Source of the DNA: JALENY01 sp036310185
Lineage (GTDB): Bacteria > Bacillota > Clostridia > Lachnospirales > Lachnospiraceae
Assembly (NCBI GenBank): GCA_036310185.1
Contig: JAXJSH010000078.1
Coordinates: forward strand, 1 to 24,424
Direction: 5' to 3'
DNA: 24,424 nt
Positions 7,771-14,328 of the stretch are shown piece after piece. Positions within the stretch are counted from its first letter, which is position 1. Each line of letters begins with the position of its first letter. Both the position numbers and the translations under genes were made by a program. The notes under the pieces were generated by a model. The model made no database searches, was not told where the DNA came from, and saw nothing but the letters and a program-made list of their open reading frames with translations.

Positions 7771-8775
7771 ATTTTAGCATTGTTATTAAGTGTTTCGCTT
7801 TTGTTCACGGGATGTTCCGGCGCTGCAAAGAACGATTCGGGCAACGATTCGGAAAAAGAACTGACAGAACTGGACGTGGTGCTGGACTGGTATCCAAATG
7901 CACTTCATGCATTTTTATATGTGGCAATGGAAAATGGCTATTATGAAGAAGAAGGACTGAAGGTCAACATTTGTTTCCCGTCAAATTCAAATGATGCGAT
8001 TTCACTGGTTGCAGCCGGACAGGCTGATATAGGCCTGTACTATCAGCAGGATGTGATTCAGGCCAGAGCCGATCAGAATATACCGGTAAAATCCATCGGT
8101 GCTGTGGTTCAGGGACCGTTAAATATTGTCCTTTCTCTGGAAGAGAAGAATATAACCTCACCGGAAGATCTGGTCGGCAAAACGGTTGGTTATGCGGGAA
8201 CTGAGCTTTCCGAAGCAATTGTCCGCAGTATTATGGAATATGTGGGTGCAGATTACAAAGATGTAGCTATGGTGGATGTTGGTTTTGACCTGATGAGTTC
8301 CATGACCACCGGAAATGTGGATGCGACCATCGGCTGTCTGGTAAATCACGAAGTTCCGCAGATGGAAGAAGAGGGATTTGAAGTAAACTGGTTTGATCTG
8401 GATGATTATGGTGTTCCTTCCTATTATGAAGGCATTTTCCTGGCAAGCGATGAAATGATCGAAAATGACAGCGAGACACTAAAGGCCTTTTTGCGTGCCT
8501 CTGCCCGTGGATTTGAAGATATGAAGGAAGATCCGGAGGCGGCGCTGGCAATTTTGCTGAATAATCAGAATGAGGAAAACTTCCCGCTCTCAGAGACGGT
8601 TGAACGCGAAAGCATGGAAATGCTTCTGCCGCTGATGGAAACGGCGGATGCCAGGTTTCTTTCCCAGTCTGACGAATGCTGGCAGGAGAACATTGACTGG
8701 ATGTTTTCTCAGGGTCTGATTGATGAGACGGTGGCGCTTGATGAAGTGCGGGTAAATCTGGATTTCCAGAACTAA
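7762..8775 (+). CDS. thiY: Thiamine precursor ABC transporter substrate-binding lipoprotein
   Basis: The 337-residue product has a lipoprotein signal peptide (lipobox LFTGC, Cys18), so it is tethered to the outer face of the membrane. The mature part is an NMT1/THI5-like periplasmic-binding fold: LDWYPNALHAFLYVAMENGYYEEEG near the N-terminus, then AAGQADIGLYYQQD and VGKTVGYAGTE. This is the pyrimidine-binding component of ThiXYZ. AAGGAG at 7745-7750 lies 11 nt before ATG 7762, inside the last unit of a tandem repeat. It is the last clear gene of the TPP-controlled operon; no convincing terminator follows it. Confidence 0.92.
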   Translation: MKRILALLLSVSLLFTGCSGAAKNDSGNDSEKELTELDVVLDWYPNALHAFLYVAMENGYYEEEGLKVNICFPSNSNDAISLVAAGQADIGLYYQQDVIQARADQNIPVKSIGAVVQGPLNIVLSLEEKNITSPEDLVGKTVGYAGTELSEAIVRSIMEYVGADYKDVAMVDVGFDLMSSMTTGNVDATIGCLVNHEVPQMEEEGFEVNWFDLDDYGVPSYYEGIFLASDEMIENDSETLKAFLRASARGFEDMKEDPEAALAILLNNQNEENFPLSETVERESMEMLLPLMETADARFLSQSDECWQENIDWMFSQGLIDETVALDEVRVNLDFQN

Positions 8776-8885
8776 AAACTAAGATTCCTGACTTTTTATG
8801 TGCAGATCATTCGCGTCTACTGTTATGGGTAAGATAATATCCGAAAAAGTAGGGTACGAGCAACAGGAAATAGTGAAAACAGGAA

Positions 8886-8930
8886 TTTAGTCCGCTGGTA
8901 CAGCTGGGAAAATGCGAGTGAGAGCATCTA
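8886..8930. repeat. 45-nt intergenic repeat, copy A
   Basis: It runs from TTTAGTCCGC to GCATCTA and matches copy B at 38 of 45 positions without gaps. It can fold GCTG-GTA-CAGC internally. Orientation and family are unknown. Confidence 0.75.
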
Positions 8931-8949
8931 GGATCAGCAAAAAGAAGGT

Positions 8950-8994
8950 TTTAGTCCGCCGGTACAGGCGGGAAAAGGCGGGTAAGGGCATCTA
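8950..8994. repeat. 45-nt intergenic repeat, copy B
   Basis: This copy starts 64 nt after copy A. CCGCC/GGCGG closes a GGTACA loop, and an outer TTTTAG/CTAAAA stem (8949-8997) encloses the whole unit, suggesting a folded RNA or a small repeat element. Confidence 0.75.
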
Positions 8995-9140
8995 AAAACA
9001 AACTAATTATTTAGACGGTGCCGGGACATTTATGTGAGTTCATACCTTCTGAACAGTTCCCAAAATAACAGAAACAATCCGGATTCTTTTGTGCAAAAAC
9101 GGACATACTAACGAAAAACCAGAAGAATCGAGGATTTTAT

Positions 9141-10604
9141 ATGGAATCATTATGGAGAAAAGAGACAAAGCCTCTGGTGTCAAAGCCGGAGGCTGTTTCT
9201 ATACAGTCAGAAGAGAATCATTGGGACGTGATCGTCATGGGAGCCGGCATGGCGGGCCTCCTGACTGCATGGTATTTAAAAGAAGAAGGAAAAAAGGTTC
9301 TGGTTCTCGAGGCGAATGAAATCGCATCAGGGCAGACGGAACGGACAACAGCCAAAATAACAAGCCAACATGGGTTGAAATACAGTAAACTCATCGAATC
9401 AGTGGGTATAAGAAAAGCAAGACTATACGCTCAGGCCAATGAGCGTGCAATCCGGGAATATGAAAAACTTATTCAGGAACAGGAAATATCATGCCAGTTT
9501 GAACGAGTACCGGCTTATTTGTATACAAAACAAAAGGAAGAACTGCTGAAGGAAGAGGCGAAAGCGGCTTCTTCTCTTGGAATTGATGCGTTTTTTACAA
9601 AAGAGACAGAACTGCCCTTTGCAATATCCGGTGCTGTATGTTTCCGAAACCAGGCTCAGTTTTCACCGCTGGAGTTTGTCCGGCATATATGTGCAGAATT
9701 GGAAATTCTGGAACATACAAAAGTAATTGCGGTGAGAGGACACAGAGTAATTACAGAAAATATGACGTTGACGGCGGATAAAATTGTAGCCGCGATCCAT
9801 TATCCCGCTTTTAATGTACCGGGATTTTACTTTTTGCGCCAGCATCAGGAGAGAAGCTATGTTCTGGCATTGTCGGGCTGCGAAAAAATGAATGGCATGT
9901 ATTATGGGATTGATCCGGATGGTCTGTCTTTTCGGCAGGCAGGTGACAATCTGTTGCTGGGAGGCGGCTCCCACCGGACAGGAGAAAATGAAAAAGGCGG
10001 ATCATATGAATCTCTGGTGCAGGCTGCAAAAAAATATTTTCCTCACAGCCAGGAAGAGACCCGCTGGTCCGCACAGGACTGTATGCCCCATGATGGGATT
10101 CCTTTTATTGGAAAATATTCAATTTTTGCCCCGAATCTCTATGTGGCAACAGGATTTCAGAAGTGGGGAATGACTTCTTCCATGATCGCAGCCATCCTTT
10201 TGCGGGATCAGTTGTGCGGAAGAAAAAATGAGTATGAAGAATTGTTTTCCCCTCAGCGGCTGAATGTAAGGGCATCCATTGGAAATCTGATGCATGATGT
10301 GGGAATGAGCGTAAAGGGACTTGCAAAAGGTTTTTTTCACAGACCGAAAGAAACAGCGGATTTACTGGCACCCGGACATGGCGGAATCGTTAAAATCGAT
10401 GGAAAACGTTATGCGTGCTACAGGGATGAGACCGGCAGACTTTACAAAATATCAGCCCGCTGCCCCCACATGGGCTGTGAACTTACCTGGAATCCGGACG
10501 AAAAAACCTGGGACTGTCCGTGTCATGGCTCCCGGTTCGATGTGGAAGGAAATTTGTTGGATAATCCAGCCAAAAAGGATGCATTATCAGACCATTTGCG
10601 GTAA
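9141..10604 (+). CDS. FAD-dependent oxidoreductase with C-terminal Rieske domain
   Basis: This 487-residue protein joins an N-terminal DAO-type flavoprotein (FAD fold, GAGMAG at 34-39, acidic strand-end residue in LVLEANE) to a C-terminal Rieske 2Fe-2S domain. The Rieske ligands are C441/H443 and C459/H462 (CPHMGC ... CPCHG), with C446 and C461 as the usual disulfide pair. The architecture resembles Bacillus YhfW; no substrate is established for it by sequence. The long insertion and aromatic-rich centre fit an amine or amino-acid oxidase-like fold. CGAGGA at 9129-9134 supports ATG 9141; a second in-frame ATG is at 9150. No signal peptide is present, so it is probably cytoplasmic. It stands alone with no obvious electron partner except the downstream ferredoxin. 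Confidence 0.88.
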   Translation: MESLWRKETKPLVSKPEAVSIQSEENHWDVIVMGAGMAGLLTAWYLKEEGKKVLVLEANEIASGQTERTTAKITSQHGLKYSKLIESVGIRKARLYAQANERAIREYEKLIQEQEISCQFERVPAYLYTKQKEELLKEEAKAASSLGIDAFFTKETELPFAISGAVCFRNQAQFSPLEFVRHICAELEILEHTKVIAVRGHRVITENMTLTADKIVAAIHYPAFNVPGFYFLRQHQERSYVLALSGCEKMNGMYYGIDPDGLSFRQAGDNLLLGGGSHRTGENEKGGSYESLVQAAKKYFPHSQEETRWSAQDCMPHDGIPFIGKYSIFAPNLYVATGFQKWGMTSSMIAAILLRDQLCGRKNEYEELFSPQRLNVRASIGNLMHDVGMSVKGLAKGFFHRPKETADLLAPGHGGIVKIDGKRYACYRDETGRLYKISARCPHMGCELTWNPDEKTWDCPCHGSRFDVEGNLLDNPAKKDALSDHLR

Positions 10605-10606
10605 AA

Positions 10607-10636
10607 TAGACACGTCTGATTTTACAGATATATAAT
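10607..10636 (+). promoter_or_regulatory. Promoter of the parvulin gene
   Basis: TAGACA (10607-10612, 5 of 6 to consensus) and TATAAT (10631-10636) are separated by 18 bp. They start right after the preceding stop codon. Confidence 0.7.
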
Positions 10637-10697
10637 GTACCCAACATCATAACAGTGGATACAAAAGAGAAGATTTTATATTGAAGGAGATATCCAA

Positions 10698-11441
10698 ATG
10701 GAAAATAAGGACATTTTAGCAGTAGTAGACGGTGTAAAAATTACAAATGCAGATCTGGACGAATATCTGCAGGGTGTACCCCAGGAGCAGAGAGCTTATG
10801 CAGCAAACCCGCAGTATCGTGAAAAATATGCAGAACAGCTGGTTTCCATACATGCATTTGCAAAACTGGGTGAAGAACTGAAACTGGAAGAGACGGAACA
10901 GTATAAAAAAATCATGGAAAATACAAAGAGAAATATGCTCGCCCAGCTGGCAATCAATGAGATTATGAAAGATATTTCCGTAAGCGAACAGGAAATGAAA
11001 GATTTTTATGAAGCCAACCTTTACCATTTTCAGAACGATGAAATGATAAGTGCAAAACATATTCTGGTAGACGACCAAGAAAAATGTCTTGAGATTCTTG
11101 AGACCATTAAAAAAGAAGAAAAATCCTTTGAAGAGGCAGCTCAGGAAATTTCCACCTGCCCGTCCGGTTCCAAAGGCGGTGATCTTGGCGAATTCGGCAG
11201 AGGTCAGATGGTAAAAGAATTTGAAGATGCTGCATTTGCCGCTGAAATCGGGGATGTGGTTGGTCCGGTAAAAACCCAGTTCGGCTATCACCTGATCAAA
11301 GTGGAAAAGAAAATGGAGGCAGCACCGATTCCATTTGAAGAAGTGAAGGAAAAAATCAGTCAGATGATTCTGCAGCAGAAGCAGAGCCTTGTATATATGG
11401 AAAAATACAATGAATTAAAAGAAAAATATGTAGAAAAATGA
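10698..11441 (+). CDS. Parvulin-type peptidyl-prolyl cis-trans isomerase
   Basis: The 247-residue protein has an N-terminal SurA/trigger-like helical region (about 1-110) and a parvulin domain at about 116-205 (SAKHILVDD ... GGDLGEFGRGQMVKEFEDAAF ... VKTQFGYHLIKV). It catalyses proline isomerisation and probably acts as a folding helper. Unlike PrsA it has no signal peptide or lipobox, so it should stay in the cytoplasm. AAGGAG at 10683-10688 precedes ATG 10698. A promoter with a near-perfect -35 and a perfect -10 lies just upstream, and a short TGCTT/AAGCA hairpin follows the gene, so it is probably transcribed alone. Confidence 0.9.
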   Translation: MENKDILAVVDGVKITNADLDEYLQGVPQEQRAYAANPQYREKYAEQLVSIHAFAKLGEELKLEETEQYKKIMENTKRNMLAQLAINEIMKDISVSEQEMKDFYEANLYHFQNDEMISAKHILVDDQEKCLEILETIKKEEKSFEEAAQEISTCPSGSKGGDLGEFGRGQMVKEFEDAAFAAEIGDVVGPVKTQFGYHLIKVEKKMEAAPIPFEEVKEKISQMILQQKQSLVYMEKYNELKEKYVEK

Positions 11442-11448
11442 AGACTGC

Positions 11449-11471
11449 TTTGAAAAGCATGTTTGTTTTGT
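11449..11471 (+). terminator. Weak hairpin after the parvulin gene
   Basis: TGCTT and AAGCA pair around TGAA and are followed by the T-rich TGTTTGTTTTG. The short stem makes this a weak terminator call. Confidence 0.35.
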
Positions 11472-11567
11472 AACAGAATAATAGTAACATCATGAAATAA
11501 AGTTAACATAAAAATTGAATTTATGTAAATGACAAAACATCATGCGGCGCAATAGGAGAAAAAAATT

Positions 11568-12326
11568 ATGGCAAATACAGTTCAATTATATTATTTTAGC
11601 CCTACTGGCGGAACCAAAAAAGCAGGAACCGCCTTTTGTGAGGCTGTTTGCAAAGACTATAAAATGATTAATCTTGCCGAAAAGACAGATTGTGTGGAAC
11701 AGCCGTCCGCTGATCTTGTGGTTTTTGCGGCGCCGGTATATGCCGGAAGAATCCCGGAATTTGTGACAGAAAAGATGAAAAAACTGGATGGAACCGGGAA
11801 GAAAGCAGTCACGCTGGCAGTTTATGGTGTGAGAGCCTACGAGGATGCACTGCTGGAGATGAATGATGTGGCAAAAGCATGTGGATTTGAAGTGATTGCT
11901 TCCGGAGCCTTTATCGCTCAGCATTCAATCGTGCCGGAAGTAGGTGCGGGAAGACCGGATGCCAGAGACATAGATGAAATTCAGGATTTTGCAAAAAAAG
12001 TTTCTGAAAAACAGGGTGAAGTCCACTCAGAATTTGCGGTACCGGGTAATCGGCCGTATCGTGATGGCAACAAAGTGAGTGCGACACCGATTTCGCTGGA
12101 TGATTGTACATATTGCGGTATCTGTGCAGAAGTCTGTCCGACGGACGCCATTACCGTAAGTGAAGATACTGCTGTTACGGAACTATCCAAATGTATGATG
12201 TGTATGGCATGTGTGGCACATTGCCCGAACCATGCCCGTGTCCTTCCGGCACCAATGCAGCAGGCCCTGAATGAAAAACTGGGCGTGCTGAAGGATGTGC
12301 GTCGGGAGAACGAAACATTTATGTAA
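11568..12326 (+). CDS. EFR1-type flavodoxin-like ferredoxin (two 4Fe-4S)
   Basis: The 252-residue protein has an N-terminal flavodoxin-like domain with the phosphate loop SPTGGTKK (11-18). A C-terminal bacterial-type ferredoxin carries two CxxCxxCxxxC clusters: C180/C183/C186/C190 and C209/C212/C215/C219, the first followed by PTDA. This arrangement is common in gut Clostridia under the name EFR1 family ferrodoxin. It should carry electrons in the cytoplasm; partners are not known. TAGGAG at 11553-11558 precedes ATG 11568. The 5' region contains a 7-bp inverted repeat (ACATAAA/TTTATGT, 11506-11526). No partner oxidoreductase is adjacent other than the FAD/Rieske gene two genes upstream. Confidence 0.9.
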   Translation: MANTVQLYYFSPTGGTKKAGTAFCEAVCKDYKMINLAEKTDCVEQPSADLVVFAAPVYAGRIPEFVTEKMKKLDGTGKKAVTLAVYGVRAYEDALLEMNDVAKACGFEVIASGAFIAQHSIVPEVGAGRPDARDIDEIQDFAKKVSEKQGEVHSEFAVPGNRPYRDGNKVSATPISLDDCTYCGICAEVCPTDAITVSEDTAVTELSKCMMCMACVAHCPNHARVLPAPMQQALNEKLGVLKDVRRENETFM

Positions 12327-12350
12327 TTCTGAAATATGGATATATCATTT

Positions 12351-12368
12351 TTTCATGCAAGCATGAAA
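12351..12368. other. 18-nt inverted repeat after the ferredoxin gene
   Basis: TTTCATGC and GCATGAAA flank AA. A T-run lies before rather than after it on the + strand, so it is not a standard terminator. It may be a 3'-end hairpin or an operator. Confidence 0.4.
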
Positions 12369-12424
12369 CATGTGACCGTTTGACCCTGGTATCATGCTAT
12401 TAATAAAATTGGGGAAATTATTGC

Positions 12425-12442
12425 AATTATTTTAAAATAATT
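12425..12442. promoter_or_regulatory. Perfect 18-bp AT palindrome upstream of the Mn riboswitch promoter
   Basis: AATTATTTTAAAATAATT is fully self-complementary and ends 2 bp before the -35 box. It could be a metalloregulator operator or an UP-like element; by chance such AT palindromes also occur. Confidence 0.4.
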
Positions 12443-12444
12443 TA

Positions 12445-12473
12445 TTGACAAAAAAATAACAATATGATATATT
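12445..12473 (+). promoter_or_regulatory. Strong promoter of the Mn riboswitch transcript
   Basis: A consensus TTGACA (12445-12450), 17-bp spacer and TATATT (12468-12473) with an extended TGA before the -10 box. The riboswitch begins about 10 nt later. Confidence 0.85.
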
Positions 12474-12483
12474 CTATCCAACA

Positions 12484-12582
12484 AGTAAAAGGGAGTAGCT
12501 AAACATCTGAAAAAGATGGATTTGCGATCGTCAACCGATGTCGAGAGGCATCCGTACCAAATGAGATAGCAAGACTTTTATT
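12484..12582 (+). promoter_or_regulatory. yybP-ykoY family manganese riboswitch
   Basis: The conserved pieces are in the right order: AAAAGGGAGTAGC at the 5' side, GATCGTCAACC in the middle, and ATAGCAAGACTTTTAT at the 3' side. The closing P1 helix pairs 12484-12491 with 12575-12582. Internal hairpins are CATCT/AGATG (12503-12517) and GATGTC-GAGA-GGCATC. Known members bind Mn2+ and turn on metal export or tolerance genes. Confidence 0.85.
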
Positions 12583-12613
12583 GTGGCAATTGTCATGATA
12601 AAAGTCTTTTTTT
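12571..12613 (+). terminator. Riboswitch-controlled intrinsic terminator
   Basis: AAGACTTTTAT (12571-12581) pairs perfectly with ATAAAAGTCTT (12598-12608), and a seven-T run spans 12607-12613. The 5' arm contains the 3' strand of riboswitch P1, so ligand-stabilised P1 and the terminator are mutually exclusive: an ON switch. Confidence 0.88.
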
Positions 12614-12709
12614 ATCTGAAAATGACAAGAGACATTTTTATATTACAGATGTCATAAACTTTTTTGAATGACAAGTTGCCGCAGGCTGCGAAAAGAAGAG
12701 GAGGAAGAA

Positions 12710-13141
12710 ATGAGCAACGAAGTTATGAAAAGAGAAATTGGAGAAGCGATTACAGCCGGTGAGCGGGCACTGACCAGCCTGAAAGCCGCCCAGAGTAAGC
12801 TGAACAGTGCGAAAAACTGGGGGATTTACGATATGTTTGGAGGCGGCTTTATTGCAAGCATGATAAAGCGTTCCAAGATGGATGATGCATCGGCTTATAT
12901 GGAAGCTGCCAAGCACGATTTAGAGATTTTTCAGAGGGAACTGCAGGATGTAAGTGTACCGCTGGATTTGAAAATGGAGATTGGCGGGTTTTTAACATTT
13001 GCAGACTTTTTCTTTGACGGATTTGTGGCCGACTATCTGGTTCAGTCGAAAATATCCGATACACGCAGGCAGCTGGCCGACGCAGTCCGGAGAGTGGAAA
13101 ATATACTGAGAGATCTGCGGATTCAGTATGGAGGTGTTTGA
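12710..13141 (+). CDS. Mn-riboswitch-controlled protein of unknown function, internally duplicated
   Basis: I do not recognise the family. The 143-residue product is preceded by AGGAGG (12699-12704) 5 nt before ATG 12710; it has no signal peptide and no clear long TM helix. Residues 40-78 and 98-136 align without gaps with 12 of 39 identities (core F-x-x-G-F-x-A ... S-K-x-x-D ... E-x-x-x-R-x-L), so the protein is two copies of one unit. Each unit has a short glycine/aromatic hydrophobic hairpin (GGGFIASMI; FFDGFVADYL) followed by a charged amphipathic helix. An N-terminal helix (about 1-35) precedes. It is the first gene behind a Mn2+ riboswitch and terminator, so a role in Mn handling or in an envelope process responding to Mn is inferred. 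The hflK promoter lies after its stop. Confidence 0.85.
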   Translation: MSNEVMKREIGEAITAGERALTSLKAAQSKLNSAKNWGIYDMFGGGFIASMIKRSKMDDASAYMEAAKHDLEIFQRELQDVSVPLDLKMEIGGFLTFADFFFDGFVADYLVQSKISDTRRQLADAVRRVENILRDLRIQYGGV

Positions 13142-13177
13142 TTTTGTCAGCGTAGAAGAGAAGACAATTTATTTTAA

Positions 13178-13206
13178 TTTACACCTGATTTTTGCTTTAG
13201 TATAAT
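13178..13206 (+). promoter_or_regulatory. Promoter of hflKC
   Basis: TTTACA (13178-13183) and a perfect TATAAT (13201-13206) with a 17-bp spacer lie about 100 bp before hflK. hflKC can therefore be expressed independently of the Mn riboswitch. Confidence 0.8.
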
Positions 13207-13306
13207 TGGCATATGATGACAAGGGCAGAAGAAAAAATGTAAAGCAGATCAGAATCAAAGCAGAAACTGAAAACAAACCGCAATAAAAGCAGAAAGGAAG
13301 AATTGT

Positions 13307-14326
13307 ATGTTTGGAGGAAAAAAACAGAAAAAAACAGGAAACACCGCGCAGGAATTTGAAAATGTGCCAAAAAATAGTAAGAGGTCCAATTCTGGCAAGG
13401 TGAAAAAAGTAATTATCGGCGTGTGCGTAGGGGCATTTGCAGTAATAACAGCATTTCAGTCTTTTTATTCACTGCAGGAAGATGAATATGCGGTGGTGCA
13501 GACATTTGGCTATGCACAGGTAGTGGAAGAACCAGGTATCAAATTTAAAATTCCGTATATACAGACCGTACATAAAGTAAGTAAGGCATCCAAACAGTTT
13601 GCCGTGGGCTATGATCTGGAAACGGATGAAACCATTCAAAAAGAATCTTTTATGATTACCAGTGATTATAATTTTGTGAATGTAGATTTTTATTTTGAGT
13701 ATCAGATTACAGATCCGATCAAATATTTTTACGCATCGGAAGAGCCGGAAACAATCGTGAAAAATCTGGCACAGAGCTATATCCGTGATACGGTCGGAAC
13801 CCACACCGTTGACGAAGTGCTGACCACCGGAAAGTATGAGATTCAGTCAGAAATAAAGACAAAACTTCAGGAACGTCTGGAACTGGAAGATATCGGTATC
13901 CAGATTACCAATGCAGTTATTCAGGATGCGGAAGTGCCGACAGATGCAGTGGCACAGGCATTCAAAAATGTGGAAGATGCAAAACAGAGTATGGAAACCG
14001 CAATCAATAATGCAAATGCAGATGCCAATACAAGGATTCCGGCGGCAAATGCAGAGGCAGATAAAATTATCAAAGATGCGCAGGCAGAAAAAGAATCTCT
14101 GATCGCCGAGGCAGAAGGTCAGGTGGCCCGTTTCAATTCTCTGTATGAAGAGTATATCAAGTTCCCGTTAATTACCAAAGAGCGTATGTTCTACGAGACT
14201 CTGGAAGAAGTGCTGCCGGGCATGAACATTTATATTACAGATGGTTCCACGCAGACACTGCTTCCGCTCGATTCATTCAGTAACGTAGATATTAACAGCG
14301 CATCCAGCACAAGTGGGGAGGAATAA
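13307..14326 (+). CDS. hflK: HflK-like SPFH/band 7 membrane protein
   Basis: The 339-residue product has a basic cytoplasmic N-terminus, one TM helix (about 34-52), a band 7/SPFH domain (about 55-220: QEDEYAVVQTFG ... SYIRDTVGTHTVDEVLTTG), an Ala/Glu-rich coiled coil (about 221-275) and a C-terminal ETLEEVLPG segment. In E. coli HflK and HflC form a membrane cage around the FtsH protease; no ftsH is in this window. AAAGGAAG at 13292-13299 supports ATG 13307. The downstream hflC starts 2 nt after the stop, typical of stoichiometric co-translation. A good promoter sits just upstream. Confidence 0.9.
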   Translation: MFGGKKQKKTGNTAQEFENVPKNSKRSNSGKVKKVIIGVCVGAFAVITAFQSFYSLQEDEYAVVQTFGYAQVVEEPGIKFKIPYIQTVHKVSKASKQFAVGYDLETDETIQKESFMITSDYNFVNVDFYFEYQITDPIKYFYASEEPETIVKNLAQSYIRDTVGTHTVDEVLTTGKYEIQSEIKTKLQERLELEDIGIQITNAVIQDAEVPTDAVAQAFKNVEDAKQSMETAINNANADANTRIPAANAEADKIIKDAQAEKESLIAEAEGQVARFNSLYEEYIKFPLITKERMFYETLEEVLPGMNIYITDGSTQTLLPLDSFSNVDINSASSTSGEE

Positions 14327-14328
14327 TC

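Larger units (their letters stand above)
8776..9140. other. 365-bp intergenic region, no gene seen
   Basis: I see no credible reading frame, tRNA or intrinsic terminator here. Its only clear structure is a pair of 45-nt repeats at 8886-8930 and 8950-8994. A ribosome site for the next gene (CGAGGA, 9129-9134) lies at the end. No convincing promoter was identified. Confidence 0.6.

Noticed and set aside
8776..8880. Terminator for the thiamine operon
   Set aside because: Only a 4-bp CTGG/CCAG palindrome at the thiY end was seen; no stem plus U-run.
8886..8994. CRISPR array
   Set aside because: Only two copies, 84% identical, with a 19-nt gap and no cas genes.
10540..10640. Possible frameshift at the end of the FAD/Rieske gene
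   Set aside because: The last residues look atypical and another frame stays open to 10635, but all Rieske ligands are intact before this point, and homolog comparison would be needed to claim a shift.
10716..11291. 191-codon minus-strand frame opposite the parvulin gene
   Set aside because: Phe/Cys-rich low-complexity translation of the antisense strand; the parvulin gene explains this region fully.
11506..11526. Inverted repeat ACATAAA/TTTATGT before the ferredoxin gene as an operator
   Set aside because: Short and AT-rich in an AT-rich leader, with no promoter recognised to relate it to; not strong enough to list.
12622..12655. Second terminator (ATGACA/TGTCAT) before the Mn-controlled gene
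   Set aside because: Six-bp stem with a 22-nt loop and its T-run only after a gap; weak next to the clear terminator at 12571-12613.
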